Assembly (NCBI GenBank): GCA_000708835.1
Contig: DF237754.1
Coordinates: forward strand, 1 to 25,228
DNA length: 25,228 nucleotides
Source: Klebsormidium nitens
Lineage: Eukaryota > Streptophyta > Klebsormidiophyceae > Klebsormidiales > Klebsormidiaceae
Reading direction: 5' to 3'
A model generated the notes under the pieces. The model did not search any database. It saw nothing but the letters and a program-made list of their open reading frames with translations, and had not been told where the DNA came from. The position numbers and the translations under genes were made by a program. Positions 1-9,085 of the stretch are shown one piece after another. Position 1 is the first letter of the stretch. The number at the start of each line of letters is the position of its first letter.

Positions 1-3000
1 CGGACAACGAGGAGACTGCATCAGACAACGAGATGCTGGACGATTGTCCACAGGCGGTTGATACCGCACAGGACCATCGTCTTGCGGACCAAGAAAGAAA
101 GATGGGAGCAAGTACAATGGTGAGCCAGAACCTACTTGAGTGCAGCTCAATTAGCGTCTCTATTCTGATTGCGAACGAAACTGCTGTACATCTAGAGGGA
201 CTCTCATTTACAGATCTCGCTTCATGGACACCTTAGACAGCTCGGACATCACTTTTCGAACCAGTAGCTCGGTTGGAATCTGACGCTAGTACTTCACTAC
301 CAATCACAGTCAGGGACGCTGGAATAAATCTTGTGGCAACCTTTGCCAACCTATCAAGCTCCGGCCATTTCACGCTCAGCCGCAATCTTTATGATAACGC
401 GTGCAATCAATGATTGGTACCACCGGCTAGTAGCCTGGGTATTCTCAAGTCCCCTTTGACCATTCGCTTGTGCTTGTTTGTGTGACAAGTCTCTTAGATT
501 TTCTTCTTTCCTCAGACGTAGTAACGCACTGACCTCGTCACCCTAAGTGCCCCTTCGAAACACGGGTAGAGCCCTTCATTCAAAAACCACCATGTCAAGC
601 CCTTCGAAAGGACCTTTTGCAGCAATTCACTTCTGCAAGGGAGTGAAAGGCCTTGTGACCTTCATGAGAGCTTTGGCTACATCTATTGGAATTTCAATCG
701 ACCTTGTCCAAATAGTCCACTCTATCAAGGAGGCGTGTCGGATCCCAAGAGCATCATTTGCAAGCATGTGACGCTCCAATTTTCAGGCTTCTGCCACTCA
801 ACCCTTTGGAGCAAACATTTGAGCTCTTCGGGTTCTGCTCTTTCACTGTTGGCCTCAACCTGCTGTTGAAATACTTCGACGGACAGTATTGCCGTCCATC
901 TAGAGAAAGTTTCATTCATGAACTCGTCCTCATGGACGGCTTGGACGGCTGGGACAGCACTTTGAGAGTTGCTCACGTTTAATGTGGCTTCGCCGCTATT
1001 AATCTTGGAGGGATGATGATTTTAAGCATTGGGGTTGGACGTGACCAGGTTGAAGACAATGTAAGCTGATTTGTGATGACGTCTGCGATTGATGCAGGAG
1101 ATCGCGGCTCGCGACTTGGTCGCAAAAGGCTATGTCGTGTTCACGGCAAGCACCCAGTGGGACGCCAAGGCAAAGAGAGGGAAGGGAGGGAAGAAAATGA
1201 TACCCCCACGGGATTGGCCGGCCTCTACCTTAGCCGATTGCCTGACCGACCGCTTCTTCCAGCCCTACAACAATACGCTGCTAATCAACACGGCAGCGTC
1301 CGGAGTCGTCGTGCTCGACTTTGACGTTGGCGACGGGGGCATGGAGCAGCTTGCTCTCTGGGAGACCGAGCACGGCGCGTTTGATGCTCCTCGAGTGCGC
1401 ACAGGCAGTGGGGGAGTGCACATCTACTTCTCTCACCGAAGAAGCCTTGCGTCAGGGTTGGGCGTGGAGACGCCGACCCACTTTGCAAAGCTGGAGCTGA
1501 GGGTCCGAGATCCGACATCTGGAAAGGAGGTTCTAAAGAAGGTGGGAGTCGACATGAGGGGCGTCAGCTCGAACGGCATGATCGCTTGCCCGCCGTCATC
1601 ATATGAGCGACTCGGGGAGACAGCACGGTACACGGTCGACGGCGGAGGCGAGCTTCCCCTGGCAGAAGATCTGCCTCCCCTTCCGAAATGGTTGATCGAG
1701 ATTCTGAACGAGCGAGCGTCCAGGGGTTCCGGGGAGCGCTCGGAAGGGCCATCAGAGGTTCTCAGCGGGGCCGGGCCCAGCGCAAGGGCCAGTGCGGGGT
1801 TTGAGGCGCCGGACTTGACGGATCGCGGGCTGCAGCAGGAAGTGGTCGAGGTGATGCGAGGCATGCTCAGCAGTTTCGGCGACAACTCCTCCGTCTTCTC
1901 GAAGGCAGAGCCGAGCACGGTTGCTGGTCTAGGGGCGGTGATGTACCACTGGCGGAATGATGGGGGAGGGCGGATGTGTCCGTATGCGGAGGAGGGGGCG
2001 TGCAGCCGCACAGCAGCAACAATTTTGGGCTCTTGAGGAGAGGCACGGAGATCACCTACGTGTGCCACAGCCAGCGGTGCAAGACAAGCGACGGCTGCCG
2101 GAACAAGAAGCTCGGGCGTCTCATGTTCCCGGTGGCCGCATCTTTCTCGGATGCTTCTCCGCTGAACAGCGGCCGGGATCGCTTGTACGAGAATCGAGAA
2201 CTACTTCCTCTCCCGTTTCTGCGGCAAAACCTCTCGGTTTCGGCAGGTAGGCCGCGCTTCGAACAATATCTGTCCTAAGGCGCGTTCAATTTACCAAATT
2301 TACCAGTTGTATCCCCGGCATATAACTGGTGAGTTCACAAAACTTGATTTCGTCCGATCGGCTGACGAAGTCAAACTCGAGGGACCATGCCAGCGCGCCA
2401 CTCCAGTGATCTGTGCACGAGGTTTAGAAAGCCTCATTAAAAAACTGCTTGCAAGATGCTCTCGCGATCTGGTTGTAGAACCTCTCGGTTCAGCAGGTAA
2501 GCCGCGCGTTGAGCAGCATCGGTCCTATGGCGCTATCTTTTAACAGAATCTAGAGGTTCGTCCAATTTGGACGAAGCTCCAACTCACAAAACTTGATGTC
2601 GTCCATCTGGTGGACGAAATCATATTTAAACATCAACTTCCAAAACCCAGAGGTTGAACTCGCCTATCTGGTAGGCAAGTTTCAATCTGAGGACCAAGGC
2701 CAGCACGCCCCAAGTCACCGTTGCAAAATGTTTGCTTACATCATCAACCTCTTGCAAGCCTGTGCTCGTGCGATTGTGCAGACCTGAATCAAGATCCGTT
2801 TCTTGTGTTACTTCTGAGCACATTTCGAAAGATTCGAGATCCAAAGATTATATTTGAAGTAGAAGTATCGAGAAGTGGTTGTGCACGAAGTGCTTCTTAC
2901 GACAAGTGACTAGCCGCTTGTGGGCAAAGACGCAAGGTTGCCACTCGACAGTCGATTGCTTGCCAATGACAAGTCGCTGACGTTTCTTCCAGGTGATGAA

Positions 3001-6000
3001 GGAGGGGCGCTGATCATCGACCGCTTGCAGACGTACACGGGCCGCAAGCTCGTCTTCTGTAACGAAAAATGGTTCTACTGGAACGGGTCGATTTGGATGG
3101 TGGACGTGGCTGGGCGAGTTGCGAGCCAGATCTGCCGCGGAGAGCTCAACAAGATAAGCAAGGCGTACAAGAAGGAGAAAGCGTCCGATGCCGAAGGCGA
3201 GGGTTCGCAAGTGGAGGAGGAGAAAAAGCCCAGGAAGGAGAAGCTCGTGAACTTCAACTTCAACGCCAAGATGAGCCAGATCATGACGACTCTCAAAGGG
3301 TATTGCCTGGAGCCTGCGTTCGAGGAGGCGCTCAATACCAACAGAGATGCGCTTCCTCTTCAGAACGGCGTCATCCTGCTGGAGAGCGGGATCCTGGTGG
3401 CACACCATCCGAAGGTGGGCATGTGAGGTTGCGGATGACTGACAGCTGAGCTTCTTTATTAGCAAAGCACTCTTTCGGTCGTTGACAGCAGTTTCATTGT
3501 GCACTGTTGGCCAGCTTTGCAATGTTTTAGATATTTATGTCCCAGCCAGAACTTTGTCGGCGTGCAGATACTGCTCTCTCGAGTACTTGCGCGCTCTCTG
3601 CCAAGGAGCAGAGAGACAATCTTAAGCAAGGCAGCGGCATCTGCCACGGAGTACGATTCGTCCCAACATCCTTGATCTGAGTTGAATCTACCTCATCAAA
3701 TGGTGACTTAGTCTAGGGTGAAACTCTCAACGAGGTTAGGTGGAAGCTGTCATGTTGAAGTAGCTTGCACAGAGCACTAATATCTGCATACCTCTGGGGT
3801 ACCGGTAAACATTGCATGCTGAAGGCTTGAACGGCAGATCCTGCTTTTGTTGTGTGATAGTCATCACCACATCGTCGATGAGCCCCTTCGGTTTATCTGG
3901 TCGATGCGACTGCTTGGCAGAAATGCAGAACCTTGCATCGCAATTGTGTGTTAGTGAACTACTCTCCATCTACTGTCTTGCAGTATCTGTGGTCTTTCAA
4001 GCTTTCCGTGCGGTGGCCATCGACGGGACTTGCCACGCCGCTGGGCAGGACGGGCGAGTTCCTCCGTCAGATCACGCACACTCCGGAGGCGCTTGCGTAT
4101 CTTCAGCGCATTCTTGGATACGGTATCACTGGGCACATTTCCAATCAGGTCATGCTGACGATGATTGGAGAGGGCGGAGCGGGAAAAAGCCTTCTCTTGG
4201 CTCTGCTGAGGCGTCTGATCGGTCCGTTCTACAAGGACGTCTCGAAGGACATGCTCGTGACGTCCAAGGGACAACGGCCGCTGGGCAAAGGTGCTGCAAA
4301 TCCAGCAGAAGCAGGTGAGCACATGCAGACACGAATCATGCTTGAAGTTGACATCAATGAGACGCTCCGAACATGATAGATGCCTTTGATGATAAAGAGT
4401 TCGTATGCGCTTGAAGCATATCACCCAAGGTGACGGTTAATCAACTTGTGCCGTGTTGTCAACAGCGGTTAGAGGTGAAGCTGGTTTCTGTACAAAGCTG
4501 ATTTTGGCAACGAGGTCTCTATCAACTACTAACGGCCGTGCCTCTAGATGAATGAGATTTGTTTGCGTCATAACCAAACGCTGTTCACCCAGGTTTACGA
4601 CACATTCGGATAGCGGCGTGCACGGAGTCGGAAGAGACGGATGAGTTAGCGGAGTCCAACGTGAAGCGATTGACCGGAGAGGCGACTATCACGAGTAGAG
4701 GACTCTACACGGATTACGTCACGTTTGCTACGACTCAGCTGGTAAGTCCCTCGTGCCCGATACTGGCGCAATCATGTCTTCTTTGCGAGAGACTACTATA
4801 GCCATGCTCAAATTGCCTTAGCTGTCTGTGACGGGTTGTATTGTCGGACGAAAACGCCTTCCAGGGCTCTTTGCATTCTCACGGCCGAAACTAGTTTCTT
4901 TCAGATGTTTGCAATATGTTGTCCAAGCTGTCTGTGCCGTCCACGAAGAGGGTTTTGTAGATGGAACCTCGTCTTGATGGACAGCGCACCTGTCCAAGTT
5001 CTCGAGGCAAGTTTTTGCAGCCGAAGTCAGTATCTGAAAGCTGACCAACCATGCTGTCCAAGCCGTCTGTGCCGTCCACGAAGAGGGTTTTGTAGATGGA
5101 TACTTACCTTGATGGACTGCACAGCTGTCTAGGGCGTCGATGCAATTCTTCACGACCAAAACTCGAATTCCCAAAGGTCTCCAACGATGCTGTCCAAGCC
5201 GTCTGAGCCGTCCATGAAGGGATTCTTATAGGTAGTACTTCCTCTTGAGGGACAGCACACCTGTCCAGGTTCTCAATGCGAGTCTTCGCGGCCAAAGCTA
5301 GATTCTAAAAGCTTACGAACCATGCTGTCCAAGCCGTCTGTGCCGTCCACGAAGAGGGTTTTGTATATAAAAATTCGTCTTCATGGACAGCACAGTTGTC
5401 TATGGCGACGATGCAAGTCTTCACGGCCAGATCTCGAATTTTCAAAGCTCTCCAACGATGCTGTCCAAGCCGTCTGTGCCGTCCATGAAGAGCGTTTTGT
5501 AGATAGAAGCCTTCTTGAAGGACAGCATTGCCGTCGACATTCACCACCTTCTCAACGACTGCCAGATCATTGAGTGTCACGAACGTGTGTGCTCAAAAAC
5601 GATCTTAATCCATTTTGCAGCATATTCTCTGCTCAAACTACCCTCCCCGAGTGAAGATCTGGACGATTGCGCTCAAGCGACGCCTTCTGACGCTGGTCTT
5701 CCCGATGCGATTCTTCTATCCGGACAAAGAACTGGAAGCCGTTGCATGGAATCCGAGACCTTGAACTGGAAGACGTCTTGAAGGCCGAGCCCGAGAAGCT
5801 TCTGGTGTTCCTGGTGCAAGGCGCCAAGGACTGGTACGCGAGTGGGAAGAGACTCCTCGACATGCCGGAGAGCAGCAAGACGTACATGCAGTCATGGGAG
5901 CAAGATAATGATCCATTCGCAGCTTTCCTTCAGGAGGAAGGCAGGTTGAACGTCAAGGCTTTTGAGTCCACGCGTAGTCTCATGGACGCGTATAACAACC

Positions 6001-6212
6001 CAGATAGGATGGTCGACGGCGCGAGATTTGGCGACACTGGCGCACCTCAGATCCTCAATGACCGTAAGTTTGCGGACGCTTGCAAGAAGAAGGGACTGGA
6101 GGGCCCGGATAAGCCCTCCAAGCTGAGGTTTGCTAATCCAGGGCACATAGTCCGGGGTTATCGGGGATTCCAGCTCAACACGCCAACAAAAGAGAGTATC
6201 TTAGAGAAATAG
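1..6212 (+). CDS. PrimPol-D5 helicase fusion, copy 1 (5' partial, two frameshifts)
   Basis: This is a replicative primase-polymerase fused to a D5-like superfamily 3 helicase, the kind of protein that primes and unwinds DNA for large DNA viruses, phages and virus-like mobile elements. Six exons are visible: <3-119, 1098-2246, 2993-3414, 3984-4314, 4593-4741 and 5621-6212 (stop TAG). Donors are gtgagc, gtaggc, gtgggc, gtgagc and gtaagt; every acceptor ends in AG, mostly CAG. The phases match at all five junctions (0, 1, 0, 1, 0), which is strong support for the model. The order is acidic segment, AEP PrimPol, zinc motif, D5_N, Walker-type ATPase and C-terminal domain, about 920 codons. The 5' end lies outside the window. 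Two apparent frameshifts, near 1990-2000 and near 5745-5760, cancel in total length. They may mean pseudogenisation or assembly error, since the catalytic motifs and splice sites are intact. Homology is secure; activity is not. Confidence 0.85.
3..119 (+). CDS. Copy 1 acidic exon, 3' part
   Basis: The frame beginning at base 3 reads an Asp/Glu-rich, low-complexity segment ending in KMGASTM and then the donor gtgagc at 120. It joins in phase 0 to the PrimPol exon at 1098. It corresponds in position and character to the long acidic exons in front of the PrimPol of copy 2, so it is probably the end of a disordered N-terminal extension rather than a chance ORF. The rest of the extension is upstream of the window. 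Confidence 0.55.
120..1097 (+). other. Copy 1 intron with an inverted relict of the 135-bp repeat
   Basis: This phase-0 intron of 978 nt runs from gtgagc to gatgcag. I see no coding signal in it. At about 920-965 it holds GGACGGCTTGGACGGCTGGG, the reverse-complement form of the core of the tandem repeat in the 4742-5620 intron of the same gene. A short stretch near 670-700 (GCTACATCTAT, GGAATT) also recurs near 6408-6425 in the 3' flank. Confidence 0.6.
1098..2246 (+). CDS. Copy 1 PrimPol and zinc-motif exon
   Basis: The exon starts after the acceptor gatgcag; an ATG at 1092 lies just inside the intron and is probably not the start. The AEP catalytic signature is present: LDFDVGDGG, with a metal-binding DxD at 1317-1325; GSGGVHIYFS at about 1404-1433, with the motif II His; and GVDMRG followed by ACPPSS, motif III, at about 1549-1600. 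A primase-type zinc motif follows (CPY, then H and SNNF, then YVCHSQRC), but its first Cys lies in one frame (mod 0) and the rest in another (mod 2). The shift falls in a G-rich run at about 1988-2000. The donor gtaggc at 2247 gives phase 1, matching the next acceptor. Confidence 0.85.
2228..2620 (+). repeat. Imperfect 251-bp direct duplication across an exon/intron border
   Basis: Bases 2228-2284 (AACCTCTCGG ... CAGGTAGGCCGCGC ... TCCTAAGGCGC) recur at 2479-2533 with about 15-20% differences. Further along, CACAAAACTTGAT followed by TCGTCC recurs at about 2337 and 2585. The first copy contains the donor used by the PrimPol exon, so the second carries a decoy donor, GCAG then GTAAGC, in the intron. 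The rest of the 2247-2992 intron shows small hairpins and no coding signal. Confidence 0.65.
2993..3414 (+). CDS. Copy 1 D5_N exon
   Basis: This exon encodes the D5 N-terminal domain that links primase to helicase. WFYWNGSIW at about 3070 matches WWYWNGRRF of copy 2, a hallmark of the family. A charged Lys/Glu-rich insert follows, then NGVILLESG, matching NGVLLLRTG of copy 2. The donor gtgggc at 3415 was preferred to gtgagg at 3423 because it ends in phase 0. It also restores the match HHPKYLWSFK against HRPQYMCSKI of copy 2 across the junction. Confidence 0.8.
3984..4741 (+). CDS. Copy 1 helicase core, two exons
   Basis: Exons 3984-4314 and 4593-4741 join in phase 1 around an intron of 278 nt. 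They carry the ATPase core. LGYGITGH precedes a canonical Walker A, GEGGAGKS, at about 4168-4191. RIAACTESEE is the Walker B-like strand at about 4607, and KRLTGEATITSRGLY is the typical D5 block after it. Residues needed for ATP binding are present. The match to copy 2 is clear over the whole length, although only a minority of positions are identical by eye. Confidence 0.85.
4850..5545 (+). repeat. Dimeric 135/136-bp tandem repeat in a copy 1 intron
   Basis: The core TGTCCAAGCCGTCTGTGCCG starts at 4920, 5055, 5191, 5326 and 5462, giving spacings of 135, 136, 135 and 136. A partial unit precedes the first. The core is followed by TCCACGAAGAGGGTTTTGTA. Units alternate in their second half: one type ends in CTGACCAACCATGC or TTACGAACCATGC, the other in TCTCCAACGATGC, so the true period is a dimer of 271 bp. 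Translations here are repetitive and are not genes. The array fills most of the 879-nt intron 4742-5620. Confidence 0.9.
5621..6212 (+). CDS. Copy 1 helicase C-terminal exon, frameshifted
   Basis: The acceptor ttttgcag is in phase 0 with the preceding exon. SNYPP followed by KRRL matches the sensor and arginine-finger region TNYPP and ERRL of copy 2. At about 5745-5760 the frame must change from mod 2 to mod 0 for the match to continue into QGAKDWYASGKRL, which is the counterpart of RGSVEWYASAEGL in copy 2. The final 150 residues are a basic C-terminal domain ending GYRGFQ, then a TAG stop at 6210-6212. Confidence 0.75.
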
Positions 6213-7177
6213 CAAGGACTTTGAAAGATGTCATATTTTTGACATTAACAGCCTCTTCGTCGAGAACAAAATCATTCAAAGCTTCTATTATGATCTCGTT
6301 GTGTTGCACGAAAAAATGATGATATGCGCAGAAGGAAATACGCCACGCATTTATGTCGGATGAAGCGTGCACGTATCATCTCTATCTCTGGCTACAAAGA
6401 GCTCTGGCTACATCTATCGGAATTCTGATCTATGACACTTGTTCAATCCGTTGTCGACGTGCCGACTCAATCGAGCACTTTGATAGCTCGTCATGACTTT
6501 CAATCCGACACCTGACTGACACATTACGGCATCTTCAAGGTCAGAACGCTGCATGAAGCGTTTATCTTCGAACCCCTTGGAGCCAACAAAAAATCTTCTT
6601 TTGTGATTGTCGTTCCTCATCCATCACTTTCAACAACGCCTGTGTAGCATTGTCGAGTTCCTTGTCGAGGTCGATGGATTTGAGATTATTGAAAGCGCAA
6701 AAGTTTGGAAGGCGAATACTGTGTCAATCTATCAAGCTTCATATATCGGGTCAAACACCCGAGGCTGATTCCAAGCAGCCGGTAGGGTCCGCGGCTGCCT
6801 CCAACCTGTTGACCCACCCCCCCCCCGCGAAGCCCCATCAATCCTTTGAGCATTGCTGCTTTTTTTGATACAAAAGCCCTGGTCACCTTGAATGATGCAA
6901 GGTTGTCGTGCATGATGCGTGAAAATGCGTCGCAAGGCGGCGTCTAGGGAACGAGGCTGAGCAGGCTGATTCCGAGAGCCAGCGTGGCAACGTCCGAAAA
7001 GAGACCCGTGGCAGGTTCGTCCGCACGAACCGCGGCGATAATTGAGTCGCTCACTTGTAATGATCTATCACACGGCACTACATTGCGAAAAGTCGATATT
7101 ATCTGATGGGTTGATCAGGTTGATAGGTGCGATTGTCAATTAGGAAGAAAGCCTCCCTACCCGTCCACACAGCGGCA
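6213..7177. other. 3' flank of copy 1, no gene seen
   Basis: I see no coding signal here. A nearly pure C run lies at about 6814-6828, and a short similarity to the first intron of copy 1 lies near 6408-6425. The stretch separates copy 1 from the MSV199/T5orf172 pseudogene. Confidence 0.5.
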
Positions 7178-8275
7178 ATGAGCAAGGATGCGTCGGCCAT
7201 TTTGGCCCGGAGCAAGGCCGAGCTCTTGGCCGTCAAAGACCGTCTGAAGGAATGGGATCGAAGCGGGCTGAGCCAAGAACCCAAACGCCCTGCACGGTCG
7301 AACGAGATGGTGAGTGATGCGCGGTTCCAGCCGAAGGAGTCCTCAGAGTACTTTTAAGGACGAAAGGGTCCAGATCCGACAACTTTCGACGAGATGGGGA
7401 CGGCGCTCTCTACGCCAGTCCTATCTCATCAATCCGTTCGAGCTCCTAAACTGGAGCAGTAAACTGACCTTGATCGACGATTGGCAATTGCTGGAGAAGG
7501 TGTTCGTCAAGGCATTCGACGATCAGGGTCGGAAGTACCCAATCGACTTCGACCGGGCCTTCGTCTGACTCAAGTATGGGAGGAGAGGAAATGCCCTGCG
7601 GACCAGGAGGACTTCTTCACGAATGACGCAGATTGCACCGTCAACGCGTCAACCTGGCATGGTTCTCAGGAATAATGCGTCGGGTGCATTTGCTAGATAC
7701 AACCCCGATTGATACTTCCTCGCGACCACGGCGTTCAAGCACTTCGCCATGCAAGCCCGGACGGAGGCTGGCGGCGTGGTCGTTCGAAACTTCTTCGTGG
7801 CAATCCGCGACGCATACGTCGAGCTAACCGCAATTTCTACCAGTGGCCGACCTAGCTTGACGAGGGAGGCGGCCCTTTTGATGGCGTACCACGAGAAGAA
7901 CTGCATCTACGTGGGCACAATCCAGGCAAGAGGGCAGGGAGGAAGGCGCATGTGCAAGTTTGGAAGGACCACCGACCTTGCCAGCCGGTGTGCTGCGAAT
8001 CAAGCATCGTTCAAAAATCCATTTGAGCTGCTCCATTTCGCCGAAGTGGAGAATTGCGAGCGTGCCGAGCGCGTATTGAAGACTTGCCGGAGATCCGTCC
8101 GAAACTCCATCGGACCACCATCCACGGGATCGAAAAGAAGGATGAGTTTGTGACTCTTGGTAGCCTCGCTGCCAGGAAGATGGAAGCCAGTCTGAAAAGG
8201 GCGGCACAGAGGTCGGTGTCTGCAGTCTTGCGAATGACCGTTCGTGACAAGAGAAGGTGGGAGAAGATGGTGTAG
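7178..8275 (+). pseudogene. Broken MSV199 + T5orf172 domain gene
   Basis: Genes with an MSV199 N-terminal domain and a T5orf172 (GIY-YIG-like) C-terminal domain are typical of large DNA viruses and phages, where they are thought to act in DNA binding or regulation. The chosen start is ATG 7178 (MSKDASAILARSKAELL, coiled-coil-like). A donor gtgagt at 7310 and acceptor ctacgccag at 7418 join in phase 0 to SYLINPFELLN, the start of MSV199. AFKHFAMQA and RNFFVAIRDAYVEL (7730-7840) are its end. IYVGT, then KFGRTTDLASRC and FELLHFAEVENCERAERVL (7904-8080) are T5orf172. Breaks: TGA at 7566, where the family suggests Trp; a likely frame change near 7590; TAA at 7673 if that frame is used; TGA at 7710; and a frame change near 8078, after which an open tail reaches TAG at 8273-8275. 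With this many breaks I call it a pseudogene. Confidence 0.75.
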
Positions 8276-9085
8276 CCTTGCATCCATCCGGAGTAGGGAA
8301 AGTTCGAACTTGATCACGAGTGGAGGATGCGTGTGTACGACGATATCATACTCAATTCCCGGGGCCGAGGAAATAGAAGCGGATTTGTTTTTAAACCCGT
8401 GCACATAGGTAATTGTCCAAATATTTGTTACGACATTAGTGATATGTAGCGTGAGCATTCGATTTTCAGTTCAACATTTACAACATGAAAAAAAGTCGCA
8501 GAAATATCGTACAGGGGCGATATGATTTGATTTCCTTGCGGATTGAAATTTCACTTGACCGTGTGCAAACATGAAAGTTAGAGTTCGAGGTTAACTAGAT
8601 TGCTATGGAGCATCAAGAATTCCGTTTTGGAATTGTATACGATTTGTCACATTTATTTCTCGAAATACCGCACTTTATTTCTTACCTTTCCTACTCCTTT
8701 TCATGCATAATATCTGTTGTCACAATCGAATGAAGTGTTTTACATCTCTTGCATATATCACAAATGATCTCACATTTATTTGCAAATGAATAATATCACA
8801 TCCAACATCTGTTACTTCCCATTATATGTGCATTTGTGGATGGAAACTACTATATGTTTACTTACATTACAACTCGTCAATTCTTTCAAAAATTACCCTC
8901 GTATTATACAAGGTTAATTGACCTACCTAACGTGAGTTTGCGGATTGATATAACAAAACTAAAATGAAACAAACGACCTTGCAAAATATGGTATACGCAA
9001 CTATCTAGAGCGAAAAGGCAATACAAAAAGGCAGTTGTCCCGCAAATGACAATATCTTCACCTAACCATCGACTTTTCCATCAGC
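8276..9085. other. AT-rich non-coding stretch
   Basis: Between the pseudogene and the minus-strand gene the sequence becomes clearly AT-rich, especially 8480-9000, with many TTTATT and ACATTT stretches and no ORF of note. It may hold the 3' untranslated region of the minus-strand gene. Nothing more specific is visible. Confidence 0.5.

Noticed and set aside
1433-2068. 211-residue minus-strand ORF over the PrimPol exon
   Set aside because: It is antisense to conserved PrimPol codons and low in complexity; a shadow of the real frame.
7566-7712. UGA read as Trp (variant genetic code) in the MSV199 gene
   Set aside because: The phase-matched exons of the other genes use TGG for Trp and have no in-frame TGA, and this gene also has frame changes; decay is simpler.
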